DNA from: Verrucomicrobiota bacterium
GTDB taxonomy: Bacteria; Verrucomicrobiota; Verrucomicrobiia; Verrucomicrobiales; Verrucomicrobiaceae
Reading direction: 5' to 3'
Length of the DNA stretch: 53,055 bases
Assembly: GCA_963204975.1 (NCBI GenBank)
Contig: CAUJJC010000232.1
Coordinates: 1-53,055, forward strand
Below, in pieces: positions 26,362-35,574 of the stretch. The notes beneath the pieces are model-generated. The model saw only the letters and a list, made by a program, of their open reading frames with translations, was not told where the DNA came from and made no database searches. The first letter of the stretch is position 1, and every line of letters begins with the position of its first letter. Position numbers and translations under genes: made by a program.

Positions 26362-27162
26362 ATGATTCATCCCACCGCCCTTATTCATCCCGAGGCTCAA
26401 GTCGATCCCAGCGCCGAGATCGGACCCTATGTGATCATCGATGGCCCGGCCAAAGTGGGAGCAATGGTGAAGCTGGAGGCGCACGCGCAACTCGTGGGGG
26501 ATGTCATCATCGGCAGCGGCACCACCATTGGACGTGCGGCGATCATTGGCTGCGATCCGCAAGACCTGTCGTTTCAGCCATCGACCCCCAGCAGCGTGGT
26601 CATCGGTGAGAACAATGTGATTCGTGAGCAGGTCACCATTCATCGAGGCTCCAAGGCAGGTGCTGCAACGCGTGTGGGCGACAAGAATTTCATCATGGCC
26701 ACTGTCCACTTCGCGCATGATGTGCAGATCGGAAATAATAACGTCATCGCCAATGCGGCCCTCTTCGCAGGCCATGTGCAGATGGGCAACAACTGCGTTA
26801 TCGGCGGAGGTTCGGTGTTCCACCAGTTCTTACGCGTCGGCAGCTACTGCGTCGCGCAGGGCAATGGCAGCTTTAGCAAAGACATCCCGCCGTATTGCTG
26901 CGCTGTGCTCTTCAATCGCCTCACGGGACTCAATGTGATCGGCTTGCGGCGTGCCGGTTTCAATGCCGGTGATCGTGCCAAACTGAAGGCTCTCTTCGAT
27001 CTCGTCTTCCGCTCGGGATTCAACCTCACTCAAGCCCGCGCCGAGATCGCGCAACACGAGTGGCCAGCGCATTGCCAGGGCTTCATCGACTTTCTGAACG
27101 GTCCCAGCCGCAAAGGCATCTGCCGCCCGCGTTCGCATCACGAGAGCAATGACGAGGAGTAA
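26362..27162 (+). CDS. lpxA: Acyl-ACP--UDP-N-acetylglucosamine O-acyltransferase
   Basis: LpxA makes the first committed step of lipid A: transfer of a hydroxyacyl chain to UDP-GlcNAc. The 266-residue protein has the hexapeptide beta-helix (MIHPTALIHPEAQVDPSAEI, then VGDVIIGSGTTIGRAAIIG), the NVIREQVTIHRGS segment, the catalytic His region MATVHFAHDVQIGNNNVIAN, and the IGGGSVFHQFLRVG and FNRLTGLNVIGLRRAGF ends. The length matches the E. coli enzyme (262). It supports a Gram-negative envelope with LPS. The last 20 residues are charged and basic and longer than usual. It sits tightly between radC and mtnA. Confidence 0.97.
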   Translation: MIHPTALIHPEAQVDPSAEIGPYVIIDGPAKVGAMVKLEAHAQLVGDVIIGSGTTIGRAAIIGCDPQDLSFQPSTPSSVVIGENNVIREQVTIHRGSKAGAATRVGDKNFIMATVHFAHDVQIGNNNVIANAALFAGHVQMGNNCVIGGGSVFHQFLRVGSYCVAQGNGSFSKDIPPYCCAVLFNRLTGLNVIGLRRAGFNAGDRAKLKALFDLVFRSGFNLTQARAEIAQHEWPAHCQGFIDFLNGPSRKGICRPRSHHESNDEE

Positions 27163-27168
27163 CGTGCC

Positions 27169-28263
27169 ATGAAAATCGCAGGCATTCCGCATCGCACGAT
27201 TGAAGCTGTGCCCGGCACACACAGCGTGCGTATCATTGATCAGACGGTGCTGCCGCATCAGCTCGTGTGGCGCACTCTAGGAACTCTCTCAAATGCTGCT
27301 GAAGCGATTTGCACCATGCGCGTTCGTGGCGCGCCGCTCATTGGTGCGACGGCTGCCTATGGTCTGGCACTTGGGCTTCAGGAAGATGCTTCCGATGAGG
27401 GTTTGCAGACGGCTCATGAAACTCTCTTTGCCACGCGCCCTACGGCGGTGAACTTGCGCTGGGCGCTGGATCGTGTGCGAGGAGTGGTGGCTTCATTGCC
27501 CGTTGAGCAACGCGCCGACCGCGCTTGGTCCGAGGCGGCGGTAATCTGCGATGACGATGCGCGGACGAATCACTCCATTGGTCAGCATGGCTTCGAAGTG
27601 CTTCGCCAGATTCACGCGGCGAAAGGCGATGCTGCTGCGCCACTCCAAGTCATGACTCACTGCAACGCGGGCTGGCTCGCGGCGGTCGATTGGGGCATGT
27701 CACTTTCGCCCGTTTACCTCGCGCACGATGCGGGCATCCCGGTACATGTGTGGGTGAGTGAAACACGGCCTCGTGGACAGGGCGCGTCATTGACGGCTTG
27801 GGAATTGCGCGAGCATGGCGTTCCTCACACTTTGATTGCGGACAATGCCTCCGGCCATTTGATGCAGCGGGGCATGGTCGATCTCTGCATCGTGGGTGCG
27901 GACCGCGTTACCGCCCAGGGCGATGTGGCGAACAAGATCGGCACTTACATGAAGGCGCTCGCTGCGCGTGCTCATCAGGTTCCCTTCTTCGTCGCCATGC
28001 CGGTGAGCACCATCGACTGGACGATCTTGGATGGCGTTCGAGACATTCCCATCGAGCAGCGCAGCGCTCGCGAAGTCACTCACATGCCCGGACTTGCCGC
28101 CGACGGCACACGGCAGGAAGTGCTCATCACTCGTGAAGGCACACCTGCTCGCAATGACGGCTTTGATGTCACACCGGCATCTTTTGTCACCTCGCTCATC
28201 ACCGAGCATGGAGTGTTTCAGGCCGATGCGACTGATCTCGCGCGACTGAAGGCCATGCTCTAA
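27169..28263 (+). CDS. mtnA: Methylthioribose-1-phosphate isomerase
   Basis: MtnA turns 5-methylthioribose-1-phosphate into the ribulose form in methionine salvage. The 364-residue protein has RIIDQTVLPHQLVWRTL, the MRVRGAPLIGATAAYGLAL motif, VMTHCNAGWLA with the catalytic Cys, HVWVSETRPRGQGASLTAWE, and IVGADRVTAQGDVANKIGTY with the catalytic Asp. Length and motifs agree with the B. subtilis and Thermotoga enzymes. It is the last gene of the polyprenyl synthase-radC-lpxA-mtnA run, 6 bases after lpxA. No other methionine salvage gene is in the window. Confidence 0.97.
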   Translation: MKIAGIPHRTIEAVPGTHSVRIIDQTVLPHQLVWRTLGTLSNAAEAICTMRVRGAPLIGATAAYGLALGLQEDASDEGLQTAHETLFATRPTAVNLRWALDRVRGVVASLPVEQRADRAWSEAAVICDDDARTNHSIGQHGFEVLRQIHAAKGDAAAPLQVMTHCNAGWLAAVDWGMSLSPVYLAHDAGIPVHVWVSETRPRGQGASLTAWELREHGVPHTLIADNASGHLMQRGMVDLCIVGADRVTAQGDVANKIGTYMKALAARAHQVPFFVAMPVSTIDWTILDGVRDIPIEQRSAREVTHMPGLAADGTRQEVLITREGTPARNDGFDVTPASFVTSLITEHGVFQADATDLARLKAML

Positions 28264-28271
28264 AGGCAAAG

Positions 28272-28301
28272 AAGCGGAGGCCACATACGCAGCCTCCGCT
28301 T
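28272..28301. terminator. Bidirectional stem-loop between mtnA and the di-haem gene
   Basis: Perfect 10-bp arms AAGCGGAGGC and GCCTCCGCTT with a 10-base loop, 8 bases after the mtnA stop and 17 before the stop of the convergent gene. The T-rich tail (CTTTGCCTTT) lies on the minus-strand side, so it suits the di-haem gene best. Confidence 0.75.
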
Positions 28302-28318
28302 GCTCAAACAACACCGCG

Positions 28319-29632
28319 CTAAATCGAGTTCAGGAAATCGAGAAGCTGCTGCTTCTGCGCCGGAGTGAGCGCGTTGTAGCGATCACGAGAGCCTTTGGCT
28401 TCGCCGTCGTGGGCACGAATTGCGGCGTCCACATTCGGTGCACGTCCATCATGAAGATAAGGAGCGCTGGCACGCAGACCCCAGAGCGGCGCGGTCTTCA
28501 TCTCGGTGCCACTGGCATCACCTTGGACAATGCGATCACCGAGAGTGCCCATGTCGTGCAGGAGCAGATCGGAGTAGAGATTCACCGCCTTGTTACGCAG
28601 AGCGGCGATGGGGCTGTCGCCACTCATCATCGTGGGGGTGTGGCAGAGGTGGCAGTTCACTTGGTTGAAGACGTTGCGTCCTTGCGCGGCGCTGGCGCTG
28701 AGCGCCACGGGTGGTGGTGGTGCGAGCAAACGCATGAAGTCCGCTGAGCGGTCGATGTCCGCTTTGCCATTGGCCGGGTCGATGGTGTCCTCAGGGTCTG
28801 CGATCTGATCAGCGGCGGCTAGCTTGGCCGCATCTCCATTCGGAGCATTCTCGGTGGGGAAGAAGCGGTTGGTGACACCCATCTCGTTAACGTAAGCGTC
28901 GCCAGAGAAGGCGAGTAACGTTGCCTGCTGAGCTTTCCACCCGAACTTGCCCACGCGTGCCTGGCCGCTGGTGACATCGACCACCATGGAGACCTTGCCC
29001 TTGACGCCATCCGCGGGCGTGGTGCGCACACCCGCGAGGATGGTGACGTCGGGAATCGCCTCGATCAATCCGAGCCCAAAGAGGGGCGTCGAATTGCGGC
29101 GTGCTCGGATAAGCGCTTGCGGCGGCACCACTTCACGCGACTGCGGCGTGATGGAGCGCTCCTGGAGCAAGGAGCCACCGAGCGACGTGAGCGGATCAAA
29201 GACTCCGTTCGTGAGCGTGCCGAAGCGCGTCACATTGATCGGGCTGCCACCACCCGGTGCGGGACCACCGTGACAGGACACGCAGGAGTCGCGATTGAAG
29301 ATCGGTCCCAGACCACCGGCGGCGTTCTCGCGATTGAGAAACTCGTTGCGCCCGTCCACGAAGGCGGCGCGCTCGGCCGTGGTGATGCCAGGCAGGGGAT
29401 CGCCGAAGCGAGGTTGCAATGGGTTGCCCAGATTGGCCCGTGTCGTCTGCGGCGTCTGGGTGCGCTGGGCGGGACGTCGGCCCTGCTGCTGGGCCGCTGG
29501 ACGCTGCTGTCCAGATGAAGGTGGTTGGGCACCGGGTCCAGGGGGACGAGGTGGTTGCGATTGGGCCAGGACGAAGCCGCTGAGACTGATCAGAGCGGCG
29601 GAGAGGAGCGTGCCATTGGTTTTCGCTTTCAT
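28319..29632 (-). CDS. Di-haem cytochrome oxidoreductase-like protein (two CxxCH)
   Basis: A 437-residue periplasmic protein. ATG 29632 gives the signal peptide MKAKTNGTLLSAALISLSGF ending near VLAQ; a Pro/Gln-rich linker covers about 25-65. Two haem c sites are visible: RDSCVSCHGGP and QVNCHLCHTP. Between and after them are segments typical of the di-haem thiol oxidoreductase (DHOR, DUF1111) family: LFGLGLIEAIPD and the closing KTAPLWGLRASAPYLHDGRA. Such proteins carry electrons in the periplasm, and some act on thiols or peroxide. The exact reaction cannot be told. It stands alone on the minus strand, 131 bases after the SulP stop. Confidence 0.88.
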   Translation of the reverse strand: MKAKTNGTLLSAALISLSGFVLAQSQPPRPPGPGAQPPSSGQQRPAAQQQGRRPAQRTQTPQTTRANLGNPLQPRFGDPLPGITTAERAAFVDGRNEFLNRENAAGGLGPIFNRDSCVSCHGGPAPGGGSPINVTRFGTLTNGVFDPLTSLGGSLLQERSITPQSREVVPPQALIRARRNSTPLFGLGLIEAIPDVTILAGVRTTPADGVKGKVSMVVDVTSGQARVGKFGWKAQQATLLAFSGDAYVNEMGVTNRFFPTENAPNGDAAKLAAADQIADPEDTIDPANGKADIDRSADFMRLLAPPPPVALSASAAQGRNVFNQVNCHLCHTPTMMSGDSPIAALRNKAVNLYSDLLLHDMGTLGDRIVQGDASGTEMKTAPLWGLRASAPYLHDGRAPNVDAAIRAHDGEAKGSRDRYNALTPAQKQQLLDFLNSI

Positions 29633-29763
29633 GGGAACGTAGAGTTGGGATTCGATGGAATGCCAGAGCACATCGGTGCTCTCGCTGGCGAACGTTCCTG
29701 CGGACAACCTTAAGCCTTGATGAGGCCGAACATGACAAGGCTATTATGAAGATTGGATGAAGC

Positions 29764-31407
29764 TCATCCCAACAGAGCACGCACTCGAACGAGCGCCTCG
29801 TCAATGTCCGCACAGAAGTGATCGAGCCCGATCTTCTCCGCGAGCGAGCTGCCCACCAGCACCTTCATCGGCTGCGGTTGCACTCCGGTGAGCAGGATTT
29901 TCACGTTATCACGGTGGAGCTTTTCGATGACCACTTCCAAGGCGTGCAACCCGCTGGCGTCCATGGCAGGCACGTTTCTCATGCGCAGAATAATGGCGCG
30001 GGGTTTGCCGCCCGAGGCTCGTAGCGTTGACTCCAGCTTCTCCGCAGCAGCGAAGAAGAACGGGCCTTCCACGCGATACAGGACCACGCCCTCAGGCACC
30101 TCTTTGCCGGCAATCGAATTGCTGCCTGAGCGCTCATCATCGTTCACGGGTGTGACGAGTTTGATGTGCGTGATTTCTTCCATCCGCTTCACGAACATAA
30201 CCGCCGCCATCACGAGGCCAATACCCACGCCAATGGTGAGATCGAAGATGACTGTTAGCAGGAAGGCGGTGAGCAGAACAAAGAAGTCCGAGCGCGTGCT
30301 GCGCCAGATTTCTGGAAAGGTATCCCACTCCGCCATGCGCAGGGCCACCGTGATGAGAATGCCACTCAGGCACGCCAGCGGAATCATCCCTGCCAGCGGC
30401 GCTGCAAACAAGGCGACCAGCAAGAGGATCAGCGCATGAATCATGCCCGAAACCGGAGACCTTGCGCCGTTACGAATATTGGCTGCCGTGCGTGCGATGG
30501 CACCCGTGGCCGCGATGCCTCCGATCAAGGGTGTGACCACATTCGCAATGCCCTGGCCGATGAGTTCTTGATTGGAGTCATGTCGGGTATCAGCCATGCC
30601 ATCCGCCACCATCGCCGAGAGCAGTGACTCGATGGCCCCAAGCGCCGCAATCGTCAGCGCAGGTCCCATGAGGCTCTGCATCAAGTCGAGCGACACGGGA
30701 GGTAAATGCCAGCCTGGCCAGCCCGAAGGAATGCTGCCGAACTTGGAGAGGATCGTATTCACGGGCAGCTTCAGCCAATGAACCAAAGCCGTGCAAACAA
30801 GCACCGCGACGATTGAGGGCGGCACTTTGGTGGTGATCCTGGGGAACCCAAACACGATGGCGATGGTGAGCAAGCCGATGCCAAGTGTGGGCAGGCTGAC
30901 CTGCGACAAGTGGCCACTAATCAGCATCAACTGCTGTGGCACATGCTCCGGCATCTTGAGCCCGAGACCTGCGAGTTCATTGAGCTGCCCGACGAGAATG
31001 ATCACCGCGATGCCGCTCGTGAACCCCGCAGTGACAGGGTAGGGGATGAACTTGATCAGCGTGCCCAGCTTCAGCACCCCCATCACGATCAGCATCACGC
31101 CCGCCATGATCGTTGCCAGCGCGAGTCCGGTGTAACCATGCTGCGCCACGATGAGCGCCAGCACCGGCACGAAGGCCCCCGTTGGCCCCCCGATCTGCAA
31201 CCTCGATCCGCCCAGCAGTGAGATGAGAAACCCGGCTACAATCGCGGTCCACAGACCCTGAGTTGGCGTCACGCCACTGGCAATGCCAAACCCAATCGCC
31301 AGCGGCAGCGCGATCACGCCCACCGTGAGCCCCGACACCAGATCTGCCGCAAGGCTTTGCCGGTCGTAGTTCTTGAGTGCTTGGAAGGAGGCAGGGCGAA
31401 AAGTCAC
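29764..31407 (-). CDS. SulP-family anion transporter with STAS domain
   Basis: A 547-residue membrane protein of the SLC26/SulP family, which carries sulfate, bicarbonate or other anions. The start chosen is GTG 31407 (MTFRPASFQALKNYDRQ). Membrane core: LVSGLTVGVIALPLAIGFGI, GLWTAIVAGFLISLLGGSRL, IGGPTGAFVPVLALIV and the later NQELIGQGIANVVTPLIGG motif. The C-terminal 110 residues are a STAS regulatory domain (VVLYRVEGPFFFAAAEKLE, RNVPAMDASGLHALEVVIEK). It is 70 bases after the sulfatase stop on the same strand, so sulfate set free by the sulfatase is one possible cargo; bicarbonate cannot be excluded. Confidence 0.92.
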   Translation of the reverse strand: MTFRPASFQALKNYDRQSLAADLVSGLTVGVIALPLAIGFGIASGVTPTQGLWTAIVAGFLISLLGGSRLQIGGPTGAFVPVLALIVAQHGYTGLALATIMAGVMLIVMGVLKLGTLIKFIPYPVTAGFTSGIAVIILVGQLNELAGLGLKMPEHVPQQLMLISGHLSQVSLPTLGIGLLTIAIVFGFPRITTKVPPSIVAVLVCTALVHWLKLPVNTILSKFGSIPSGWPGWHLPPVSLDLMQSLMGPALTIAALGAIESLLSAMVADGMADTRHDSNQELIGQGIANVVTPLIGGIAATGAIARTAANIRNGARSPVSGMIHALILLLVALFAAPLAGMIPLACLSGILITVALRMAEWDTFPEIWRSTRSDFFVLLTAFLLTVIFDLTIGVGIGLVMAAVMFVKRMEEITHIKLVTPVNDDERSGSNSIAGKEVPEGVVLYRVEGPFFFAAAEKLESTLRASGGKPRAIILRMRNVPAMDASGLHALEVVIEKLHRDNVKILLTGVQPQPMKVLVGSSLAEKIGLDHFCADIDEALVRVRALLG

Positions 31408-31477
31408 ACGACCTGTCTGAGCTAGAACACCACCTTGAGCAAGCCTCAGATTTTGAGGACCTGCTTCTCCAAGCGCC

Positions 31478-32944
31478 TCAGCGGATTTTTTGGTCGGGCA
31501 GTTCCTTCTTGATGCCAGCGTCGATGGGCATCGTGTCGTTGCTGGCGTTGAGGCCCACATCGGAGAGGACCTTCACCAGTTCAGCCTTCATCTCCTCCAC
31601 TTTTGCGGCATACTTCGGATCGTTGATGAGGTTCTTGGTTTCGCCGGGATCGTTCTTCAAATCATAAAGCTCGGCCATGTGCTTGTCGGGGCTGCCGTCG
31701 CCGTGCGGATAGTGCATGTATTTCCAGTCGTCGGTGCGCACGGAGCGAACATTGGGTGTGTAGGGGAATTGGGTCTCGTAGTTGTAGTGATACAGCCAGC
31801 TCTTGCGCCAGGCAGGGTCGCCCTGCTGCACGAGCTTCACCCAGCTCTTGCCGTCGATGTTGCTCAAGGCGGGTGCGCCGCAGAGTTCGAGCAGGCTCGG
31901 TGCCATATCGACGGTGAGCACCTGCTGCGTGATGGCCTTGCTATCCTTCGTGAGGCCAGGATAACGAACGATGATGGGGATGCGAAGGCAGGGCTCGTGG
32001 GCGGTGCGTTTGTCCACCATGCCGTGCTCACCTTCGAGCAAGCCGTTGTCGCCCATGAAGACGATGATCGTGTTATCGAGCTGCTGGGTTTCTTCGAGGT
32101 AAGTGCGCAGGCGTGCGACGCTGTCGTCCACACTGAGGATCGTGCCCCAGTAGCCGTGAACCATGTTCTCGAAATCCTTCACGGCCTCCGGCTTGTCGTC
32201 GGGGAACTTTTTCCGCCACTCAAACAGCGGGCCATAGATGCCGTGCCAGGTGTAGAGACGCTCTTTGATCCAAGCGGGTTTGCCGTCGAGCTGGAAGGCG
32301 GTGGCGGGGTAGGGGACTCGCACGTCATCGAAGGTGTGCTCATACTTCGGCTCTGGCGTGTAGAAGCTGTGCGGGGCCTTGTGGCCGAGGAACATGCACC
32401 AGGGCTTGTCGGCGTTTTGTTTCTTCAGCCAGTCAAGTGTGAGGTCGGTGGCGACGCTGGTGTAGTAGCCTTTGATGACTTCGCGCTTGGTGCCGTTGAG
32501 GTTCCACTCGGTGTCGAAGTATTTGCCCTGGCCTTTGTGCGTGACGAACCAGTCGAAGCCTTTGCGTGGCTCGTCGTTGTCTTCGCCCATGTGATACTTG
32601 CCCACGTAAGCCGTGGCGTAGCCAGCATCATGGAGCACGCCGGGGAAGCTCTTCATCGAATCGGGATACTCGGTGAAGTTATTGGTCACGCCGTGCTTGT
32701 GTGCATACACGCCGCTGAGGATGGAGGCGCGGCTGGGTGAGCACAGAGAGGTGGTGCAGAAGCCGTTGGCGAACTTCACGCCTTCGTTCGCGAGGCGGTC
32801 GATGTGTGGCGTTTTGACGTGCTCGCTGCCGTAGCAGCCGAGGCCCTGCGGGCGCAAGTCGTCGCACAGGATGAAGAGGAGGTTGGGCTGCTTCGCTTGA
32901 ACAGCAGAAGCGAGGCACAGGAGAGCGAGGAAAAGACGTTTCAT
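31478..32944 (-). CDS. Secreted formylglycine-type sulfatase
   Basis: A 488-residue sulfatase. ATG 32944 gives the signal peptide MKRLFLALLCLASAVQA; the open frame to 33028 is too long. The metal site begins PNLLFILCDDLRPQGLGCYG, and the modification motif is CSPSR (Cys68), which a formylglycine-generating enzyme must oxidise. Also seen are YVGKYHMGE, LGHKAPHSFYTPEPKYEH and FMGDNGLLEGEHGMVDK. It is closest in pattern to iduronate-2-sulfatase and related glycosaminoglycan or algal polysaccharide sulfatases, common in large numbers in this phylum. Substrate unknown. A SulP gene follows downstream, and a helicase gene lies divergently 92 bases upstream. Confidence 0.93.
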   Translation of the reverse strand: MKRLFLALLCLASAVQAKQPNLLFILCDDLRPQGLGCYGSEHVKTPHIDRLANEGVKFANGFCTTSLCSPSRASILSGVYAHKHGVTNNFTEYPDSMKSFPGVLHDAGYATAYVGKYHMGEDNDEPRKGFDWFVTHKGQGKYFDTEWNLNGTKREVIKGYYTSVATDLTLDWLKKQNADKPWCMFLGHKAPHSFYTPEPKYEHTFDDVRVPYPATAFQLDGKPAWIKERLYTWHGIYGPLFEWRKKFPDDKPEAVKDFENMVHGYWGTILSVDDSVARLRTYLEETQQLDNTIIVFMGDNGLLEGEHGMVDKRTAHEPCLRIPIIVRYPGLTKDSKAITQQVLTVDMAPSLLELCGAPALSNIDGKSWVKLVQQGDPAWRKSWLYHYNYETQFPYTPNVRSVRTDDWKYMHYPHGDGSPDKHMAELYDLKNDPGETKNLINDPKYAAKVEEMKAELVKVLSDVGLNASNDTMPIDAGIKKELPDQKIR

Positions 32945-33036
32945 GCGGAGGCGAATGGGAACGCTCATCGCTGGCTGTCTTTTCGTGCTTTGCAACTTGA
33001 GGTTCACTCCCGTCGCTGCCTCTATCACGCAAGCCC

Positions 33037-35559
33037 ATGTTTGAAGCCCTAGCGACGCAATTGAAGCTCCCCGATCTCTGGCAGCACCAGGCGGTGGATC
33101 ACCTCCGCGCGGGCAAGGATGTCATCGTGGATGCGCCGACAGGTGCCGGAAAGACTTACATCTTCGAGCTGCTCCACGAATCGAAGTGCCTGAACGGCCA
33201 GGCGGTTTACACCGTTCCCACGCGTGCCCTGGCGAATGACAAGTTCGCCGAATGGAAACAACGCGGCTGGGATGTGGGCATCGCGACCGGGGATGTCTCG
33301 GAGAACATTCACGCGCCGGTGCTCGTGGCCACGCTGGAGACGCAGCTCGAACGTCTGCTGCGCGGCGAAGGTCCGGCGTGTCTGGTCATTGATGAATACC
33401 AGATGATCTCCGACACCTCGCGTGGTGCGAGCTACGAGGGCGCGGTCGCTCTGTGCGGTGCGGAGACCACCTTGCTCCTGCTAAGTGGATCGGTGGCAAA
33501 TCCAAACGAAGTCGCCGACTGGATGCGCAGGCTGGAGCGCGAGGTGGAGGTGGTGACGACGAAGCACCGTCCGGTGCCGCTCGATGAGATGCCCTTCGAA
33601 GCTCTGCCGCAGGCTCACGGGCGGAGCTTTCAGGGCTGGTGGTCCAAGCTGGTGGCTGCCGTGCTGATGGCGGATCTGGCACCGCTCCTGATCTTCACTC
33701 CACGACGCAAGGACGCCCAAGGGATCGCCCGCTCCCTGGCCAATGAATTGCCTCCCGGTGATCCGCTGCACCTGACGCCGGAGCAGAGGGCCGTGTGTGG
33801 AAAGGAGCTGTCCATGCTGATCGAAAAGCGCATCGCCTATCATCACAGCGGGCTCTCGTATGCAGCGCGTGCAGGTGTGATCGAGCCGCTGGCCAAGGCG
33901 GGACAACTGCGCGCGATCGTGGCCACGATGGGGCTCGCGGCTGGGATCAATTTCTCCGTGCGCAGTGTGCATGTGGCGGCCACGAAGTTTCACGATGGCA
34001 CCTCGGAGCACTCGCTCGATCCTGACGAGCTGCTGCAAATGTTTGGTCGCGCAGGCAGGCGTGGTCTTGATGAACGCGGCTACGTGATCACCTCCAAGCT
34101 GAGCCCCACGCTCCATGATGCACGTCCTGCGCGACTGGCGCGATCAGGGGTGCTCGCGTGGTCGATGTTCCTGCGTGTGATGAAGCACGCTGCACTTCGC
34201 AATGATCCGCCCTTTGCGGCGGCGGCGAAGTTTGCGGAGCGGCTCTACGCCAAAGCGCCTCCGCCGCTCGGGATCGAGGCCGCCGAGCCCGTCAATCCTG
34301 CGCAACCACGCGTGCCTGTGCGCGATGGGCGTGCGATCTTTGATCTTGAAGCCACGGAGGAGCAGATCGTCAATGGAGCCGGGCGCTGGGAGACGGTGCA
34401 ATCACGACGCAACGTGCGCACCACCCTGGGCCGCTGCTGGCTGGCCAACGAAACCCGCCAGGGACCGGCCTTGCGCGATTCGAAGTTCGTCCTCGCTCAG
34501 AGCAAGGGACTGGCTCGCGTGTTCAAGAGCGATCACGGCTACGGGCTTGAGATCGCCCTCGGGCCGCCCATCGCGGAGGACGCTGTTGTGTTCAAGCCCA
34601 CGAAGACTCTGCGCAAGGTGCTGAGCCTCTCGCGCAATGTGGAGGATGTTTCATGCGATGAGTTTCTGCGTCGGCATCAGACGAAAATAGCGCGGAAGCT
34701 GGCCCCGGACATCGCTCGCTACAAGGCCGCACAGCCTGAGCCTAACGAGCTGCCGGTGTTCATCGGACTTGTCCAACGCGAAGGCTTGATCCTGGCCCGC
34801 TACGATCTGCACCTCGTGCCCGTGGATGCGTATGAAGATCAAGCTGGCTGCTTGCTGCTGGAGCCGAAGCGCCGGGTGATGCGACGCGATAGCGCGACGA
34901 GCATCGTGATGGAGCCCAGCATGGCCGAGCCGAAGAACTACGATCCGCGCCCCGGCTCAGCGATTCATTCCTGGCGTGCGCTGGGCCTGATCGATTCGCA
35001 TGGGGTGCCGACTCGGCGCGGCGAGATTGTGAGCTTCTTCCAGCACGGCGAAGGGCTGGCGATAGCCGCCGCGCTGGAGGATACGAGCTACGCCGTCTCC
35101 GATCTGGTGCTGCACACGGCGAACCTGCGTGCGGGCTTCCGCTTTGAGCAGGCGGGCTTCTGCGAGAGCGAGCGCCTCGGCGCGGTGTGCCGACAGGTGT
35201 ATGGTTTTGTTAGTCACGAGGGCTATCTCATCAATGGCCTGCCCGTGGACTACGGCGAGGGTGCCTGCGAGGTGATGGATGCGCTGATCCATCGTGATCG
35301 AAAGTCTGCGTATGTCACTCCCGAGGGCTTTGCAGAAGGTGATGTCTCGCGGGCTTACATTGAGTGGATCAGTCTGCTGCGCCACATCGTGAATGCGCCC
35401 TCGCATTCCTGGACGCGCTGGGAGGACTTGCAGAAGGAAAGCGAGAAGGCGCTCAAACAGCACAGCAAGGCGCTGCGTCATCTGTTCCACATCGATCTGC
35501 CACCGCTCACCACGAAGCAACGCAGTGGCAAGGTGAAGCACTGGCTGGGCCGATGGTAG
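33037..35559 (+). CDS. Ski2-like superfamily 2 DEAD/DEAH-box helicase
   Basis: An 840-residue ATP-dependent helicase. Motif I is DAPTGAGKT (32-40), motif Ia VPTRALANDKF, motif II DEYQ (119-122), motif III LLSGSV, motif IV region LLIFTPRRKDAQGIARSLA, motif V VATMGLAAGINFSVRSV, and motif VI QMFGRAGRRGLDERG. The spacing and GRAGRRG are those of the Ski2/Mtr4 group, which unwind RNA for decay. About 400 residues follow, with no obvious winged-helix or arch domain by eye, and an EWISLLRHIV-type helical end. DEYQ instead of DEVH is unusual. It converges on the glycosyltransferase gene with 15 bases between stops. Confidence 0.88.
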   Translation: MFEALATQLKLPDLWQHQAVDHLRAGKDVIVDAPTGAGKTYIFELLHESKCLNGQAVYTVPTRALANDKFAEWKQRGWDVGIATGDVSENIHAPVLVATLETQLERLLRGEGPACLVIDEYQMISDTSRGASYEGAVALCGAETTLLLLSGSVANPNEVADWMRRLEREVEVVTTKHRPVPLDEMPFEALPQAHGRSFQGWWSKLVAAVLMADLAPLLIFTPRRKDAQGIARSLANELPPGDPLHLTPEQRAVCGKELSMLIEKRIAYHHSGLSYAARAGVIEPLAKAGQLRAIVATMGLAAGINFSVRSVHVAATKFHDGTSEHSLDPDELLQMFGRAGRRGLDERGYVITSKLSPTLHDARPARLARSGVLAWSMFLRVMKHAALRNDPPFAAAAKFAERLYAKAPPPLGIEAAEPVNPAQPRVPVRDGRAIFDLEATEEQIVNGAGRWETVQSRRNVRTTLGRCWLANETRQGPALRDSKFVLAQSKGLARVFKSDHGYGLEIALGPPIAEDAVVFKPTKTLRKVLSLSRNVEDVSCDEFLRRHQTKIARKLAPDIARYKAAQPEPNELPVFIGLVQREGLILARYDLHLVPVDAYEDQAGCLLLEPKRRVMRRDSATSIVMEPSMAEPKNYDPRPGSAIHSWRALGLIDSHGVPTRRGEIVSFFQHGEGLAIAAALEDTSYAVSDLVLHTANLRAGFRFEQAGFCESERLGAVCRQVYGFVSHEGYLINGLPVDYGEGACEVMDALIHRDRKSAYVTPEGFAEGDVSRAYIEWISLLRHIVNAPSHSWTRWEDLQKESEKALKQHSKALRHLFHIDLPPLTTKQRSGKVKHWLGRW

Positions 35560-35574
35560 TCCCCTCGCTACGCA

